From the NCBI RefSeq assembly GCF_002312815.1, contig NZ_NKQJ01000003.1:265674-329673 (forward strand): a stretch of DNA of 64,000 nucleotides, read 5' to 3'. This DNA is from Agaribacterium haliotis (GTDB lineage Bacteria > Pseudomonadota > Gammaproteobacteria > Pseudomonadales > Cellvibrionaceae). A program made the translations under genes and the position numbers. The notes under the pieces were generated by a model. That model did not search any database. It saw only the letters and a program-made list of their open reading frames with translations, and was not told the DNA's origin. Each line of letters opens with the position of its first letter. Position 1 is the stretch's first letter. Below are positions 1 through 10,123 of this stretch, in pieces.

Positions 1-2
1 AC

Positions 3-1871
3 CCCAATGTCACCCACGACGTCACCCGCCAGGTGATTCTGATCGGCCGCGCCCGCGCCACCCGCCTCTACCTCAAGGATCTCGACGAACTGGTCGCAAG
101 CCTGAGTATGAGCGCGGCAACTGACGAACTGCGCAGCCAGTTAAACGACCCCGAGTCGAGCACGCCGTACCGCGACCTGATTGATCAGTTGCGCGAGCGC
201 CTGGCGCGCAGCCGCGCCTGGCTCAAAGCCAGCATCGACGGCGAAACCGTCGCGGCCCCGGCCGACCTGATCGAGAAAAAGAGCGACATCCTCGATACCC
301 TGATGCTCGCCCACAGCTCGCTGTGTAGCAAGGGCTTAAGCCGCATCGCCAACGGCCCGATGATGGACACCATCCGCCGTGTGCACGCCTTTGGCATCAA
401 CCTCAGCCCCGTCGATGTACGCCAGGACGGCGACCGCCACGTTCAAGTACTCGACGAGCTGTGCCAATATCTCGAGCTCGGCTCCTACCGCGAGTGGGAC
501 GAGAGCCAGCGCCAGCAGTTTTTGCTCGACGCTCTGCAGAGCAAGCGCCCGCTGCTGCCCGCCAAGTGGCCCGTCAGTGAAGACAGCAAAGAAGTGCTCG
601 ACACCTGCAAAGTGATTGCCGAGCAACCCCGTGAATGCCTGAGCCACTACGTCATTTCAATGGCCGAACAAGCCTCGGACGTACTTGCCGTTGCCCTGCT
701 GCTAAAAGAAAGTGGCGTCAGCTGGAACATGCCAGTGGTGCCCCTGTTTGAAACCCTCGACGACTTAAATCGCGCCGCTTCGGTCATGAATACCCTGTGG
801 CAGATGCACTGGTACCAGCAGTACACCGCCGGTGACCAATGTGTCATGATCGGTTACAGCGACAGCGCCAAAGACGCCGGTAAACTCGCCGCAACGTGGG
901 CCCAGTACCAAGCCCAGGAAAAGCTGGTTGAACTGGCAGAGCAGTATGAAATAAACCTGACCCTCTTCCACGGTCGCGGCGGTACGGTCGGGCGCGGTGG
1001 CGGCCCGGTTGAAAAAGCCATGGCCTCTCAACCTCCCGGTTCTGTGCGCGGCCGCATCCGCGTTACCGAACAGGGTGAAATGATTCGCTACAAGCTCGGC
1101 ATGCCTTCGGTGGCCTTTAACAGCCTGCGCACCTACGTCTGTGCGACGCTGCGCGCCAGCCTCAAACCAAGCCCGGCGCCCAAGCAAGCCTGGCGCGATT
1201 TAATCGCCGAAATGGCCCAGGTCAGCCTCAAAGCTTACCGCGGCATCGTGCGTGAACACCCGAGCTTTGTACCGTATTTCCGCAGCCTGACCCCCGAGCA
1301 GGAGCTCGGCAAACTCGCCATCGGCTCGCGCCCAGCCAAACGCAAGGCCAGCGGCGGCGTTGAAAGCTTGCGTGCAATTCCGTGGGTGTTTGCGTGGATG
1401 CAAGTGCGCTTAAACTTGCCCAGCTGGCTAGGCGTGTACCAGGCCATTGTTTACGCAGAACAAGAGCAGCCTGAAACCTTTAAAGACATGCTCGAAAACT
1501 GGACCTTCTTCTCGAGCTTTATTGACCTGCTTGAAATGGTGGTCGGCAAGGCCGACACAGCAATTTGTGCCCACTACGAGCAGCAACTGGTCGACGGCGA
1601 GCTACACGAGCTTGGCGACGAGCTGCGCCGCGACCTGCAGGCACTCGAAGACAAGCTCAACGAGATCAAACAGCAGAACGACTGCCTCGACAGCGACCCG
1701 CTGCTGCAAACCTCAATCAATGTGCGCAAACCCTATGTTGATCCGCTCAACTATTTGCAGGCCGAGCTGCTCAAACGCGAGCGCCTCGCCGGTGAAATGA
1801 GCGAAGAGCTCGAACGTGCACTCAAAGTCACCATGGCCGGCATCAGCGCCGGAATGCGCAACACGGGCTAA
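3..1871 (+). CDS. ppc: Phosphoenolpyruvate carboxylase, C-terminal part (5' end outside window)
   Basis: Makes oxaloacetate from phosphoenolpyruvate and bicarbonate, the main anaplerotic reaction, in the cytoplasm. The frame is open to the left edge, and its first residues (PNVTHDVTR) match the internal PNVT..(V/I)TR motif of the family, so roughly the first third of the gene is missing. Visible family motifs are GYSDSAKDAG, the glycine-rich loop FHGRGGTVGRGGGP, and the C-terminal MRNTG, which matches the invariant NTG end of the family. About 620 residues are present of a usual 870-880. dxs begins 23 bases downstream on the same strand, so the two could share a transcript. The base composition is typical of the GC-rich core of the window. 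Confidence 0.97.
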   Translation, partial: PNVTHDVTRQVILIGRARATRLYLKDLDELVASLSMSAATDELRSQLNDPESSTPYRDLIDQLRERLARSRAWLKASIDGETVAAPADLIEKKSDILDTLMLAHSSLCSKGLSRIANGPMMDTIRRVHAFGINLSPVDVRQDGDRHVQVLDELCQYLELGSYREWDESQRQQFLLDALQSKRPLLPAKWPVSEDSKEVLDTCKVIAEQPRECLSHYVISMAEQASDVLAVALLLKESGVSWNMPVVPLFETLDDLNRAASVMNTLWQMHWYQQYTAGDQCVMIGYSDSAKDAGKLAATWAQYQAQEKLVELAEQYEINLTLFHGRGGTVGRGGGPVEKAMASQPPGSVRGRIRVTEQGEMIRYKLGMPSVAFNSLRTYVCATLRASLKPSPAPKQAWRDLIAEMAQVSLKAYRGIVREHPSFVPYFRSLTPEQELGKLAIGSRPAKRKASGGVESLRAIPWVFAWMQVRLNLPSWLGVYQAIVYAEQEQPETFKDMLENWTFFSSFIDLLEMVVGKADTAICAHYEQQLVDGELHELGDELRRDLQALEDKLNEIKQQNDCLDSDPLLQTSINVRKPYVDPLNYLQAELLKRERLAGEMSEELERALKVTMAGISAGMRNTG

Positions 1872-1894
1872 GCTCGTGTTGCATAGCCCCCCAG

Positions 1895-3715
1895 ATGACT
1901 GAGCTGCCCGCCCAGCGCCCGCCGACACCGCTGCTCGATCGCATAAACGAGCCAGCTGATCTAAAGGCGCTGAGCGAGGCCGAACTGGAAACCCTGGCGA
2001 CCGAACTGCGCCACTTCTTAATCTACAGCGTTAGCCAGACCGGCGGCCACTTTGGCGCCGGCCTTGGCGTTATAGAGCTGACCATCGCCCTGCACTATGT
2101 GCTGAACTGCCCAGAGGACGACCTGATCTGGGACGTTGGCCACCAGGCCTACCCCCACAAAATTCTGACTGGCCGGCGCGACGCTTTAAACACCGTCCGC
2201 CAACAGCACGGCCTCGCGCCGTTTCCCGCCCGCGACGAAAGCCTCTACGACAGTTTTGGTACCGGCCACAGCTCTACATCCATTAGCGCCGCCCTCGGTA
2301 TGGCCCTAGCGAAAAAACAGCAGGTTAAACAACAAACAGAGCAGCAACAGGCCAGCCACAGTGTTGCCGTTATCGGCGATGGTGCAATGACCGCAGGCAT
2401 GGCCTTTGAAGCCATCAACCACGCCGCTCACTGCAAAGCAAATATGTTGATTGTGCTCAACGACAACAGCATGAGCATCAGCGCTAATGAAGGTGGGCTT
2501 GCATCGTATTTAGAGCGCAAGATGCGCGGCTTAAGCCCGGTTGTTGAAAGCAGTGAAGCGCCTTTAATAAATTCAGCCAATTTATTTGAAGACCTCGGCC
2601 TGAATTACAGCGGCCCAATTGATGGGCACAACCTAACGCTGTTAATTAGCCGCATAAAAAAATTACTAAAAAAACAGGGGCCAAGCCTTTTACATATTCG
2701 CACACAAAAAGGCCGCGGTTTTGCCCCCGCCGTTGATGACCCCGTTGCCTACCATGCATTAACCAAAATTGAATCCAAAACCAAGCCTGCACCCAAAGCG
2801 AAAGGTATCAAATATCAGGATATTTTTGGCCAGTGGCTGTGCCAGAAAGCCAAAGAAGATAAGCGCTTAATCGCTATTACTGCGGCAATGCGAGAGGGCT
2901 CCGGCCTTGTGCAATTCGCCAAAACCTTCCCCGAGCGCTACTTTGATGTCGCCATTGCCGAACAACACGCAATGACCTTCGCCGCCGGCCTCGCCTGTCG
3001 CGGGCAGAAACCGGTGCTGGCGATGTACTCGAGTTTTTTACAGCGCGCCTACGACCAATTAATCCACGACGTCGCCCTGCAACAACTCGACGTCACTATC
3101 GCCATCGATAGGGCCGGTTTAGTCGGCGAAGACGGCGCCACTCACCACGGCAGTTTTGATTTGAGTTTTTTGCGCTGCATACCAAACCTTGTTATTGCCG
3201 TGCCAAGCTGTAAACAAGAAGCGCAGTTATTACTCGATGCGACTTACAATCACCAAGGCCCGGCTGCTATTCGCTACCCGAGAGGTTTGGCCGCCGAATT
3301 AGACCTGGGCTCCACTCCAGCTGAAATAGGCAAAGCCCATATTTTGAGGCAAGGCCAACAAGTGTGCATACTTAACTTCGGAAGCTTATTAATAGAAACC
3401 ATCGAACTGGCCAAAAACCAAAACTACGGCCTTGTTGATATGCGCTGGCTGAAACCACTCGACACTGAGTGTATACAGAATATAAGCCGGGACTACGAGC
3501 TGATAGTGAGCCTTGAAGACGGCAGCAAGGCCGGTGGCGCAGGCTCAGCGGTTGGCGAGTTTCTTCACACTATAAACAGCCACTGTAAACTCTTAACACT
3601 TGGCTATGAAGATCGCTTTATAGAGCACGGTAAACGCTCAGAACTGCTTGTTCAGCAGGGGCTTGATAAGACAAGCATTAAACAAAAAATCCTAGACCGA
3701 TTAAATCACCGCTAA
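1895..3715 (+). CDS. dxs: 1-deoxy-D-xylulose-5-phosphate synthase
   Basis: Thiamine-diphosphate enzyme that condenses pyruvate and glyceraldehyde 3-phosphate, the first step of the MEP isoprenoid pathway. It is 606 residues, close to the usual 620. Family motifs run in order: GHQAYPHKILTGR, the ThDP-binding GDGAMTAGMAFEA...NDNSMSIS, TQKGRGFAPA, the catalytic AIAEQHAMTFAAGLA, and DRAGLVGEDGATHHGSFD. A Gln/Lys-rich insertion (KQQVKQQTEQQQ) sits before the ThDP motif and is not part of the usual core. Codon use becomes AT-richer in the second half than in ppc. The ATG at 1895 is the first start in this frame after ppc, but no convincing ribosome site precedes it. Usual partners such as ispA or xseB are absent; ppc is the neighbour. 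Confidence 0.96.
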   Translation: MTELPAQRPPTPLLDRINEPADLKALSEAELETLATELRHFLIYSVSQTGGHFGAGLGVIELTIALHYVLNCPEDDLIWDVGHQAYPHKILTGRRDALNTVRQQHGLAPFPARDESLYDSFGTGHSSTSISAALGMALAKKQQVKQQTEQQQASHSVAVIGDGAMTAGMAFEAINHAAHCKANMLIVLNDNSMSISANEGGLASYLERKMRGLSPVVESSEAPLINSANLFEDLGLNYSGPIDGHNLTLLISRIKKLLKKQGPSLLHIRTQKGRGFAPAVDDPVAYHALTKIESKTKPAPKAKGIKYQDIFGQWLCQKAKEDKRLIAITAAMREGSGLVQFAKTFPERYFDVAIAEQHAMTFAAGLACRGQKPVLAMYSSFLQRAYDQLIHDVALQQLDVTIAIDRAGLVGEDGATHHGSFDLSFLRCIPNLVIAVPSCKQEAQLLLDATYNHQGPAAIRYPRGLAAELDLGSTPAEIGKAHILRQGQQVCILNFGSLLIETIELAKNQNYGLVDMRWLKPLDTECIQNISRDYELIVSLEDGSKAGGAGSAVGEFLHTINSHCKLLTLGYEDRFIEHGKRSELLVQQGLDKTSIKQKILDRLNHR

Positions 3716-3932
3716 CAACAGCCTAGTAGCGCTGTTGCTGTTCGTTAATAAGCTCTTAAAAAGCTCACCTGCCATCTAGATTCGACCTAATGTAATAAGG
3801 CATCTACTTTTTATGAGTAATATGGGTGCTTACCCCCCCTCTTGAGCAATCTGTTATAAGCTTTTGACACAACTGTAGCTATCAAAACTCCAAGACACGC
3901 AGGGTCTATTGCCCCGAGCCGCTCATGAGAAT

Positions 3933-3955
3933 AAGGGCTCCCAAGAGAGCCCTTT
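3933..3955 (-). terminator. Hairpin between dxs and the DUF1254 gene
   Basis: An 8-bp perfect stem (AAGGGCTC/GAGCCCTT) with a 6-base loop lies 9 bases beyond the stop of the minus-strand DUF1254 gene. T-richness after the stem is weak on the minus strand (TTATTCT), so it may act as an inefficient or bidirectional terminator between the two convergent genes. Confidence 0.45.
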
Positions 3956-3963
3956 ACTGCACA

Positions 3964-5487
3964 TTATTTGGAAATATTTTCAACGTCCCCGAGCATCCAC
4001 GTCTTAAACCAATCCTTAGTTTCTGGGCGGTATAAGCGAAACAAGAAGAACCAATCATTCGCATCGGTAGCGCTCTCGGTCGTCACCCAATTGGCCTCAA
4101 AGCCCTTTGGTACTTCATCTAAATTAGGTGCATAATAAATATCAACAGACCCATCTTTATTCTTAACCATCTTTCCTAGGTCTTTGGTTGAGGCTCCTAC
4201 ACGATTCACACCTCGGTTGAAGTTCTTGGTTTCCATGTTATATACGATCGCTGACCAAAAATCCTTTGCAGGTACATCAGCCGGAACATTCAGTTTGTAG
4301 GTATCATCACCATTAAGTAAATTTCCGTCGCTGTCTCGCAGACCAGTCAGATAAAAAGTAGCGCCACCAAGTTTGCTAGGCAAAAATGTAACATAGAAAT
4401 ACGTTGCGGCACGCTTGTCGATCAAAATCTCTTCATCATCTTCAAACGGGAACCCCATCTGAGCCTGTTGCCCGAAATTCCAAAATGACCACTCGGATAT
4501 TTTCTCCCCATCTTTAACCCACAGCGGAGCAACAGTTTCACCTTCCGTCACGAATTTTTTTTGCATGTATGAGTAAGCAAGCTCCAAACCTTCCAATGCA
4601 GCTTTCTTCTGCAGTGGCGTTGGCTTGAACGGTTCACCTTTTTTGATGCCGATGCTTTGCAGCATGGAGTATATCGCGCGATCTTTTTCTCGTATCGGGT
4701 TATTTTGTACCACATCGTTAATATCTTCGATGAATGTCATGTTGTAATACGGCAGACAATCATAATGAAGCTCCGTCACATCCAGATATTTTGTCGGTTT
4801 TATATCGCCATCAACAGCTTCTTTTAGTGAATAAACTTTAATACCTTTCGCATGTTCACCAGCATCAGCGTGAGTAGCACCGTTCAATAAAGTCGGGCGG
4901 AACGAATAAGAAACATCGTGCCCATCCATGCCAGGAACAACAATAAAGCCTTGTGCACCAAGCTGGGATACGGTGCCGTATTTATCATCATAATTTGGCG
5001 GTAGGAATAGGTATTTTCCGCCCTTACCCTCGTCTGCACCTTTTGACCCCACATCAATCATTGGTACGTGCCAAGCTGAAATAAAAGACCCGAAATAATC
5101 AATCTTATCCGTCATTGGCGGTACTTCAACCACCATCGCACCGTTCTTGGTAGAAATCGATCCCCAAGCATAGGCTGTTGTATCATTCGCGGTCAGGAAG
5201 CCTTTTTCGGAGCCGAATGGTTTTGTTACAAAATTAACCGTATCGTAGTCTCCCCCTGCTCTTTTGCTTGCCTTGATAAAGTCCACCTGAGCAACTGCAG
5301 GCATGTAGTAAATGGCCGCCTGAGTCGCACGCTGCACCATCATTTGGTACTCGATATCTGCATGCTGCTTAGCGCGAGCCAGGATATCACCAGTATCATT
5401 AAAATTATTTTTAGTAGGCGTTATAGCCATAAGGCTACCCGATATAAAAAAGGCGGCGAGAACAGTAACAACAAGTAACTTTTTCAT
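3964..5487 (-). CDS. Exported DUF1254/DUF1214 domain protein
   Basis: The first 21 residues (MKKLLVVTVLAAFFISGSLMA) form a classical Sec signal peptide ending in SLMA, so the mature protein is periplasmic or secreted. The rest matches the DUF1254 (roughly residues 60-190) plus DUF1214 (roughly 370-490) arrangement. Visible features include the conserved N-terminal stretch around NDTTAYAWGSI, YFLPP-like FLPPNYD, and a C-terminal WSAIVYNMET...WFLFRLYRP region. The molecular function of this family is not established; members are frequent in marine and soil proteobacteria and resemble each other over their full length. The gene stands alone on the minus strand in an AT-richer segment, which may mean recent acquisition. 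The ATG is preceded by a purine-rich region consistent with a ribosome site. Confidence 0.85.
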   Translation of the reverse strand: MKKLLVVTVLAAFFISGSLMAITPTKNNFNDTGDILARAKQHADIEYQMMVQRATQAAIYYMPAVAQVDFIKASKRAGGDYDTVNFVTKPFGSEKGFLTANDTTAYAWGSISTKNGAMVVEVPPMTDKIDYFGSFISAWHVPMIDVGSKGADEGKGGKYLFLPPNYDDKYGTVSQLGAQGFIVVPGMDGHDVSYSFRPTLLNGATHADAGEHAKGIKVYSLKEAVDGDIKPTKYLDVTELHYDCLPYYNMTFIEDINDVVQNNPIREKDRAIYSMLQSIGIKKGEPFKPTPLQKKAALEGLELAYSYMQKKFVTEGETVAPLWVKDGEKISEWSFWNFGQQAQMGFPFEDDEEILIDKRAATYFYVTFLPSKLGGATFYLTGLRDSDGNLLNGDDTYKLNVPADVPAKDFWSAIVYNMETKNFNRGVNRVGASTKDLGKMVKNKDGSVDIYYAPNLDEVPKGFEANWVTTESATDANDWFFLFRLYRPETKDWFKTWMLGDVENISK

Positions 5488-5663
5488 TTAATTAATTCCA
5501 TTAGAATTATAGCTAACAGAGCTTTAAGCACCTGCAGTGATCATAGCTTATATCGTGCGACCACAGTAAAACCATTAAAACCGTTCGATCGATGGCCGTT
5601 TTTTAAACCCGCTTCGGCTCGCCAAAAGCGCACCAACTCGAACGACAAACCCATCACAAAGAC

Positions 5664-5975
5664 TTACAAGCTGTAGTCTCTTTCTACCTTGGCAATCCTC
5701 ACACGAAAATCCTTATACCACTTATCACGCCCAAGCCGCTGAGCCTCTAGATGCTCAGCATTTGCTTTCCAGTCTTTTATCGCCTCCAAATCCCGCCAAT
5801 ACGAAACCGTAATTCCGATTTCCTGGCGAGCGGATTCAGCGCCTAAAAAGCCGTCTTGCTCAGCCGCAAGCTCAACCATGCTCGCCGCCATTTCGGCATA
5901 ACCTTCAACTTGCTCACTTAATTCTGAGCTAAAAATTACTGCGTAATATGGGGGCTTTGGTGTGTTGATTAACAT
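5664..5975 (-). CDS. Antibiotic biosynthesis monooxygenase (ABM) fold protein
   Basis: A 103-residue single-domain protein of the ABM/ferredoxin-like dimeric alpha-beta barrel family. The recognisable parts are the N-terminal strand YYAVIFSSEL, the central GFLGAESAR, the strand ITVSYWRDLEAIKDWKANAEH, and the closing WYKDFRVRIAKVERDY. This layout (loss of W/H ligands, SYW.D.EA...W) is typical of the YqjZ-like subgroup. Members of the fold include quinol monooxygenases and heme-degrading enzymes, but no metal or heme ligand set is evident, so the substrate is unknown. The gene is separated from the DUF1254 gene by about 175 bases and may be transcribed independently. Confidence 0.85.
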   Translation of the reverse strand: MLINTPKPPYYAVIFSSELSEQVEGYAEMAASMVELAAEQDGFLGAESARQEIGITVSYWRDLEAIKDWKANAEHLEAQRLGRDKWYKDFRVRIAKVERDYSL

Positions 5976-6120
5976 AAGCTCTACTCCGTGAAGCTTTTAA
6001 ATTTATCGATAAGCATTAATCAGATATCAAAATAACTTAATCAAGCGGTGAATACTTTTCTCTTCACCCAAATCATTGAAAGCATTAAACCAGAATTCAA
6101 TGCTAGAAAGTGATTTCAGT

Positions 6121-6240
6121 AGAGACCAGCGGGACCGTCGACAGCATGGAAGCTGTCGTCGAGCCTATAGGGATATATTTACGGCGTGTCCAGCTGGACT
6201 CTGCTGAAAGCGCTGGCCCAAGTCGAAGCCATCAATCGAG
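6121..6240. repeat. Intergenic structured repeat-like element
   Basis: This non-coding stretch between the ABM gene and glyA holds a hairpin (CGACAGC at 6139-6145, GCTGTCG at 6152-6158) and a perfect 12-bp palindrome GTCCAGCTGGAC (6188-6199). The segment is GC-richer than its flanks. It resembles dispersed intergenic repeats that I associate with marine gammaproteobacterial genomes. Only one copy is visible here, so repeat status is inference. Together with the glyA terminator it accounts for most of the 334-base gap 5976-6309. Confidence 0.45.
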
Positions 6241-6255
6241 CCATTTTTGAGCTAC

Positions 6256-6282
6256 AAACAAAAACGGCTCCCGAAGGAGCCG
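6256..6282 (-). terminator. Rho-independent terminator of glyA
   Basis: A 7-bp perfect stem CGGCTCC/GGAGCCG (6265-6271 and 6276-6282) with a CGAA loop is followed, on the minus strand, by TTTTTGTTT. It lies 28 bases after the glyA stop codon. Confidence 0.85.
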
Positions 6283-6309
6283 CTTTCTAAACTTAAAACT
6301 CGTAAAATC

Positions 6310-7575
6310 TTAGTTTCCGTAAACAGGGAACTTCTTACAAACTTCAAGCACCTTAGCTTTAGTCGCCGCGATTACTTCTTCGCTATTACCGTTCTCAAGG
6401 CTTTCGAGTACATCGCAGATCCAGTTCGCCAGATCCACACATTCTTGCTCACCAAAACCACGGGTAGTGATCGCAGGGGTACCAACACGTAAGCCAGAAG
6501 TAACAAACGGAGAGCGCGGGTCGTTCGGTACCGAGTTTTTATTCACTGTAATATTTGCTGCACCCAGAGCGGCATCGGCATCTTTACCGGAGTACTCTTT
6601 GCCGATCAGGTCAACCAGCATCAAATGGTTTTCAGTACCGCCAGATACAATCTTGATGCCGCGCTCAAGGAAGGTTTTAGCCATCGCTTTAGCGTTAACA
6701 ACAACCTGCTTCTGGTAAGCCTTGTACTCATCGCTCATCGCCTCTTTAAAGCTGATCGCTTTTGCGGCAATAACGTGCATCAATGGGCCGCCCTGACCAC
6801 CGGGGAAAACTGCAGAGTTCAGTTTTTTCTCGATCTCTTCGTTGGCCTTGGCGAGGATAATGCCGCCGCGAGGACCGCGCAGGGTTTTGTGTGTGGTCGA
6901 AGTGGTTACGTCGGCGATTTGCACCGGAGACGGGTACTCACCAGCGGCAACAAGACCGGCAACGTGAGCCATATCAACAAGCAGGTAAGCGCCAACTTCA
7001 TCGGCGATATCGCGGAATTTCTGCCAGTCGAGAATCTGCGAATAAGCGGAGAAACCGGCAACAATCATCTTGGGTTTGTGCTCAAGCGCCAGCTGACGAA
7101 TCTCGTCGTAATCCACTTCACCCGTCTCTGGGTTCAAGCCGTACTGAACAGCGTTATAGACCTTACCGGAGAAATTTACTTTGGCACCGTGGGTCAGGTG
7201 GCCACCGTGGGCCAGGCTCATACCGAGTACTGTATCGCCTGGCTCACACAGAGCGGCGTAAACAGCATTGTTCGCCTGCGAACCACTGTGCGGCTGAACG
7301 TTGGCGTAATCGGCGCCGAAGAGTTCTTTGGCGCGCTCGATGGCCAGAGCCTCGGCCTTATCCACATACTCACAGCCGCCGTAGTAGCGCTTGCTCGGAT
7401 AACCTTCAGCGTACTTGTTGGTCAACTTAGTACCCTGAGCCACCATAACCAGAGGGCTGGTGTAGTTTTCAGATGCAATCAGTTCGATATGCTCTTCCTG
7501 ACGGCGGCTTTCGTCTTGAATGCTTTGAAAGATTTCGGGATCAAAGGCTTCGAGAGTTTGGTTCGGATCAAACAT
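6310..7575 (-). CDS. glyA: Serine hydroxymethyltransferase
   Basis: PLP enzyme interconverting serine and glycine while charging tetrahydrofolate with a one-carbon unit; a cytoplasmic homodimer or tetramer. The chosen ATG at 7575 gives 421 residues beginning [16 protein letters not shown], matching the family length. An in-frame ATG 72 bases further upstream would add a non-homologous leader and is rejected. Visible motifs are [36 protein letters not shown], the [11 protein letters not shown] aspartate/histidine region, and the PLP-lysine motif [16 protein letters not shown] strong terminator follows the gene. nrdR and the ribD cluster, common neighbours elsewhere, are absent. Confidence 0.98.
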   Translation of the reverse strand: MFDPNQTLEAFDPEIFQSIQDESRRQEEHIELIASENYTSPLVMVAQGTKLTNKYAEGYPSKRYYGGCEYVDKAEALAIERAKELFGADYANVQPHSGSQANNAVYAALCEPGDTVLGMSLAHGGHLTHGAKVNFSGKVYNAVQYGLNPETGEVDYDEIRQLALEHKPKMIVAGFSAYSQILDWQKFRDIADEVGAYLLVDMAHVAGLVAAGEYPSPVQIADVTTSTTHKTLRGPRGGIILAKANEEIEKKLNSAVFPGGQGGPLMHVIAAKAISFKEAMSDEYKAYQKQVVVNAKAMAKTFLERGIKIVSGGTENHLMLVDLIGKEYSGKDADAALGAANITVNKNSVPNDPRSPFVTSGLRVGTPAITTRGFGEQECVDLANWICDVLESLENGNSEEVIAATKAKVLEVCKKFPVYGN

Positions 7576-7733
7576 GCTTGTCCTCAAGTGGTAAAGGCTG
7601 AAAACGGGTCGCGGCACGGGGCCAAGAAGGCGCGCATTGTACACCAATCATGCAGGCTTAGCAGCCTCTTCCTGCGCCGTATTAAGGCGAGCTAAGCCAA
7701 AGCAAATGCAGCGCTAGAACCGTTTTTAAACAC

Positions 7734-9230
7734 TTAAGAAAGCTTAAATTTTTTCGACACCTGATCGAGTTCTGAGGCAACGTGCTTAAGCTCAGATGCG
7801 CTTGATGCCGCCGATACTGAATCCTCCGCAGCCTTATTACTTGCATCGCGAATATTGCTGACATTCTTACTTATTTCACCAACCACCTGGCTTTGCTCGT
7901 GCGCGGCATTGGCGATAACGGTATTCATATCGTTGATATGTTTGATTGCCGCGCTAGTTTCATCCATTAAGGTCTGTGAGCTGCGGGTATTGTCGACACA
8001 GAGCTCGGCCTGGGAGCGGCTCGACTCAATAACCGAACAGGCGCCCTGACTGCCCGCCTGCAGGCGCTCAATCATCTTATCGATCTCTTCGGTACTCTGC
8101 TGAGTGCGCTGAGCCAAGGTTCTAACTTCATCGGCAACCACAGCAAAACCCCGCCCCTGATCCCCCGCGCGCGCAGCTTCGATCGCCGCATTTAAGGCAA
8201 GCAGGTTAGTCTGCTCGGCAATGCCGCGAATCACATCAAGCACACCACCGATCTGTTTGCTCTGCTCATTTAACGACTCGATTGATTCAACCGCGTGGCT
8301 AACTTCCGTGGCTAGCTGTTCAACCGCCTCTTGTGTGTGTTTGCTGACACTCGCGGCTTCTGTTGCACTTTGATCAACAGAGCGCGAAGCCTCTGCCGCC
8401 TCATTGGCGTGACTTGCAACATCGCCTATCGCCGCACTCATCTGCTCAACCGCCGTTGCAATTAATTCGGTTTCACGCTGTTGTGTCTGGCAGACCAAAC
8501 TTATCTCATCGGTGACACTCGCTAACTGCTGGCCTTCGTTGCTGAGCGCCGCCGAACTTTTTTTAACCTCGCGCGCCAAATCCTCAACATCCTGGGTATA
8601 GCGATCAAAGCGCTGCAACAGCGCGGTTGAGCCCGAGCTGCGCAGGCTCAAATCGATGCACTGCTCGCTGACAATCGCATCGCTGAGCCCCATAATTTCC
8701 AGGCTCTCTATGGCTTCGCGCTTTAATTGCTGACTGAACCACAGCAGCAGTGCCGTTTCGGCAACCACGTAAGCCGCGTGCAGGAAAATAATACCGACAC
8801 CGCCGTCGGTACTGCGCAGCACCCAAATGTCGGCGCCTGCGGCTTGCATATAAAAAAATACGAGGTGGTGCACCGCAATTACTGCTGCGGCAACGACGAT
8901 CGGCAGCCAGTCGCGGTAGAACAGCAACATCGCCAAAAGAGCAAAAACGCCAAAGTGCATTTCTATCATGCCGTGGGCTTGATGAATGTGCAGCGCCGTC
9001 ATCAACATAAAAGCCGCGGCCATGGCCATGCGACTGAGCGCACTGCCACCGGCAACGGAATATATAAAACTCAGCGCCAACACCGTGCTCAAACCGATAA
9101 ATAGCGCTTCAAACCAGGTGCCAAACCAGGGCGCCAGAATAAGCGCATAAACAAAAAGCCCGTAATTAATACCGAGCATAATTCTGTCTGCGCGCTTGTA
9201 GTGTTGCTGTAATACACTTAAGTCATTCAT
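7734..9230 (-). CDS. Methyl-accepting chemotaxis protein, polytopic N-terminus
   Basis: A chemoreceptor that relays signals to CheA/CheW. Starting at ATG 9230 ([19 protein letters not shown]) it has 498 residues. The first 170 form about six hydrophobic segments rather than a two-helix periplasmic sensor, including [18 protein letters not shown] and [11 protein letters not shown], a pattern known in a subgroup of MCPs. Residues 180-498 are the cytoplasmic coiled-coil signalling domain with the diagnostic hairpin tip around [20 protein letters not shown] and [13 protein letters not shown]. There is no C-terminal CheR/CheB tether pentapeptide. The start lies 10 bases after the stop of the DUF6436 gene, so the two are probably co-transcribed. 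The ligand is unknown; the sensor may respond to a membrane or redox cue. Confidence 0.95.
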   Translation of the reverse strand: MNDLSVLQQHYKRADRIMLGINYGLFVYALILAPWFGTWFEALFIGLSTVLALSFIYSVAGGSALSRMAMAAAFMLMTALHIHQAHGMIEMHFGVFALLAMLLFYRDWLPIVVAAAVIAVHHLVFFYMQAAGADIWVLRSTDGGVGIIFLHAAYVVAETALLLWFSQQLKREAIESLEIMGLSDAIVSEQCIDLSLRSSGSTALLQRFDRYTQDVEDLAREVKKSSAALSNEGQQLASVTDEISLVCQTQQRETELIATAVEQMSAAIGDVASHANEAAEASRSVDQSATEAASVSKHTQEAVEQLATEVSHAVESIESLNEQSKQIGGVLDVIRGIAEQTNLLALNAAIEAARAGDQGRGFAVVADEVRTLAQRTQQSTEEIDKMIERLQAGSQGACSVIESSRSQAELCVDNTRSSQTLMDETSAAIKHINDMNTVIANAAHEQSQVVGEISKNVSNIRDASNKAAEDSVSAASSASELKHVASELDQVSKKFKLS

Positions 9231-9240
9231 AAAAACTCCG

Positions 9241-9789
9241 CTAAGCCTTGTTTTCCCAAGGGCAAAAACAACCGAGTACATCGTGGTTAATCCAGCGAGG
9301 GTTTCTACCCTTCGCTAAATTCAGCAGTGTTGCCTCAACAAAGTCGCGCCCCTGGCCGCAAAACACCCCAGAACTATAGGGGCCAAAATAGGCTAAGCGC
9401 CCCTGTTCATCCCATATCGCAACCGCTGGTGCCTGTTCCGGCTGCAAGCTCTGAGCTAACTGTGATGCGCGCTCAAAATACACACGCTTGGCTACAAAAC
9501 GCTGTTCAAGCTCAAGCACATGGCGGTGAGTGAAACGGCTGCAAGGGCAAGCCGGATCGATAAAATGTTGAACAACAATGCTGCCCTCAGGAGCCGCGCC
9601 AACGTAAGTGCTGCTCAACCACGCGCCGGCCTCAAAATTTGCGTGAACAGATGTATTTAAGTCCGCTGCAAAAACACCAAAATGGCGAAACTGAAAAAAC
9701 CAAAAAGCCCACAATACGGCCAAAAACCACAGCAAAAATACGGCTGCAGCGAGCTGCTTGCGCTGTTTGACGCATAAATTAGATAACAC
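9241..9789 (-). CDS. DUF6436 membrane-anchored thioredoxin-like protein
   Basis: A 182-residue protein with one N-terminal transmembrane helix (about residues 13-33) and a periplasmic domain. The domain carries DPACPCSRF, a CPC redox-type motif, and further cysteines in [10 protein letters not shown] and CFCPW. The fold resembles thioredoxin-like DUF6436 proteins; its redox partner is not known. It lies directly upstream of the chemoreceptor gene, which suggests a possible link between periplasmic redox state and the receptor, though this is inference from gene order only. The ATG at 9789 gives a charged start followed by the membrane helix. Confidence 0.78.
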   Translation of the reverse strand: MLSNLCVKQRKQLAAAVFLLWFLAVLWAFWFFQFRHFGVFAADLNTSVHANFEAGAWLSSTYVGAAPEGSIVVQHFIDPACPCSRFTHRHVLELEQRFVAKRVYFERASQLAQSLQPEQAPAVAIWDEQGRLAYFGPYSSGVFCGQGRDFVEATLLNLAKGRNPRWINHDVLGCFCPWENKA

Positions 9790-10123
9790 AGTTCTTCCGG
9801 GGCACTGAGCGAATTAACACATTCAACACTATCTAAAGCGTAGCTCAGCTTTGGCGCGAAGTTCGTTTTTTGTACAGGAAACACAAGCGACAAGCCCGCA
9901 GCTCAAGGAAGAACTTAAGGCTTAGTTAGAAGCTCAAATAGAAATGAAAATAGAAGGGCTTGTTAGGGGCACCGCCGAAAAATGATCGAATGCGGCGGCG
10001 ATGCCTTCGTGGAAGGTTTACGCCGCCTCGAGAAGGCCCGCGTCCGCTTTACCCCAAAAGCCTTGCAGCTCAGTGGGCATCTTTGCGCAAGCTGGGGGCG
10101 CCCGCCCCAGCTAAAAGTGTGAG
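9790..10123. other. Non-coding gap with GC-rich hairpin
   Basis: No credible gene is present. The right half is GC-rich and contains a perfect 8-bp stem AGCTGGGG/CCCCAGCT (10090-10097 and 10105-10112, 7-base loop) just downstream of the minus-strand lipoprotein gene. The T run lies on the wrong side for a minus-strand terminator. The stretch 9975-10060 looks like a degenerate repeat or decayed coding sequence, but I cannot name it. Confidence 0.4.

Noticed and set aside
6625..7695. Long plus-strand open frame of about 356 codons
   Set aside because: It is the antisense shadow of glyA, has no recognisable motif and no ribosome site.
10090..10112. GC-rich hairpin as a terminator for the lipoprotein gene
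   Set aside because: The T run lies on the wrong side for the minus strand; kept only as a hairpin in the gap description.
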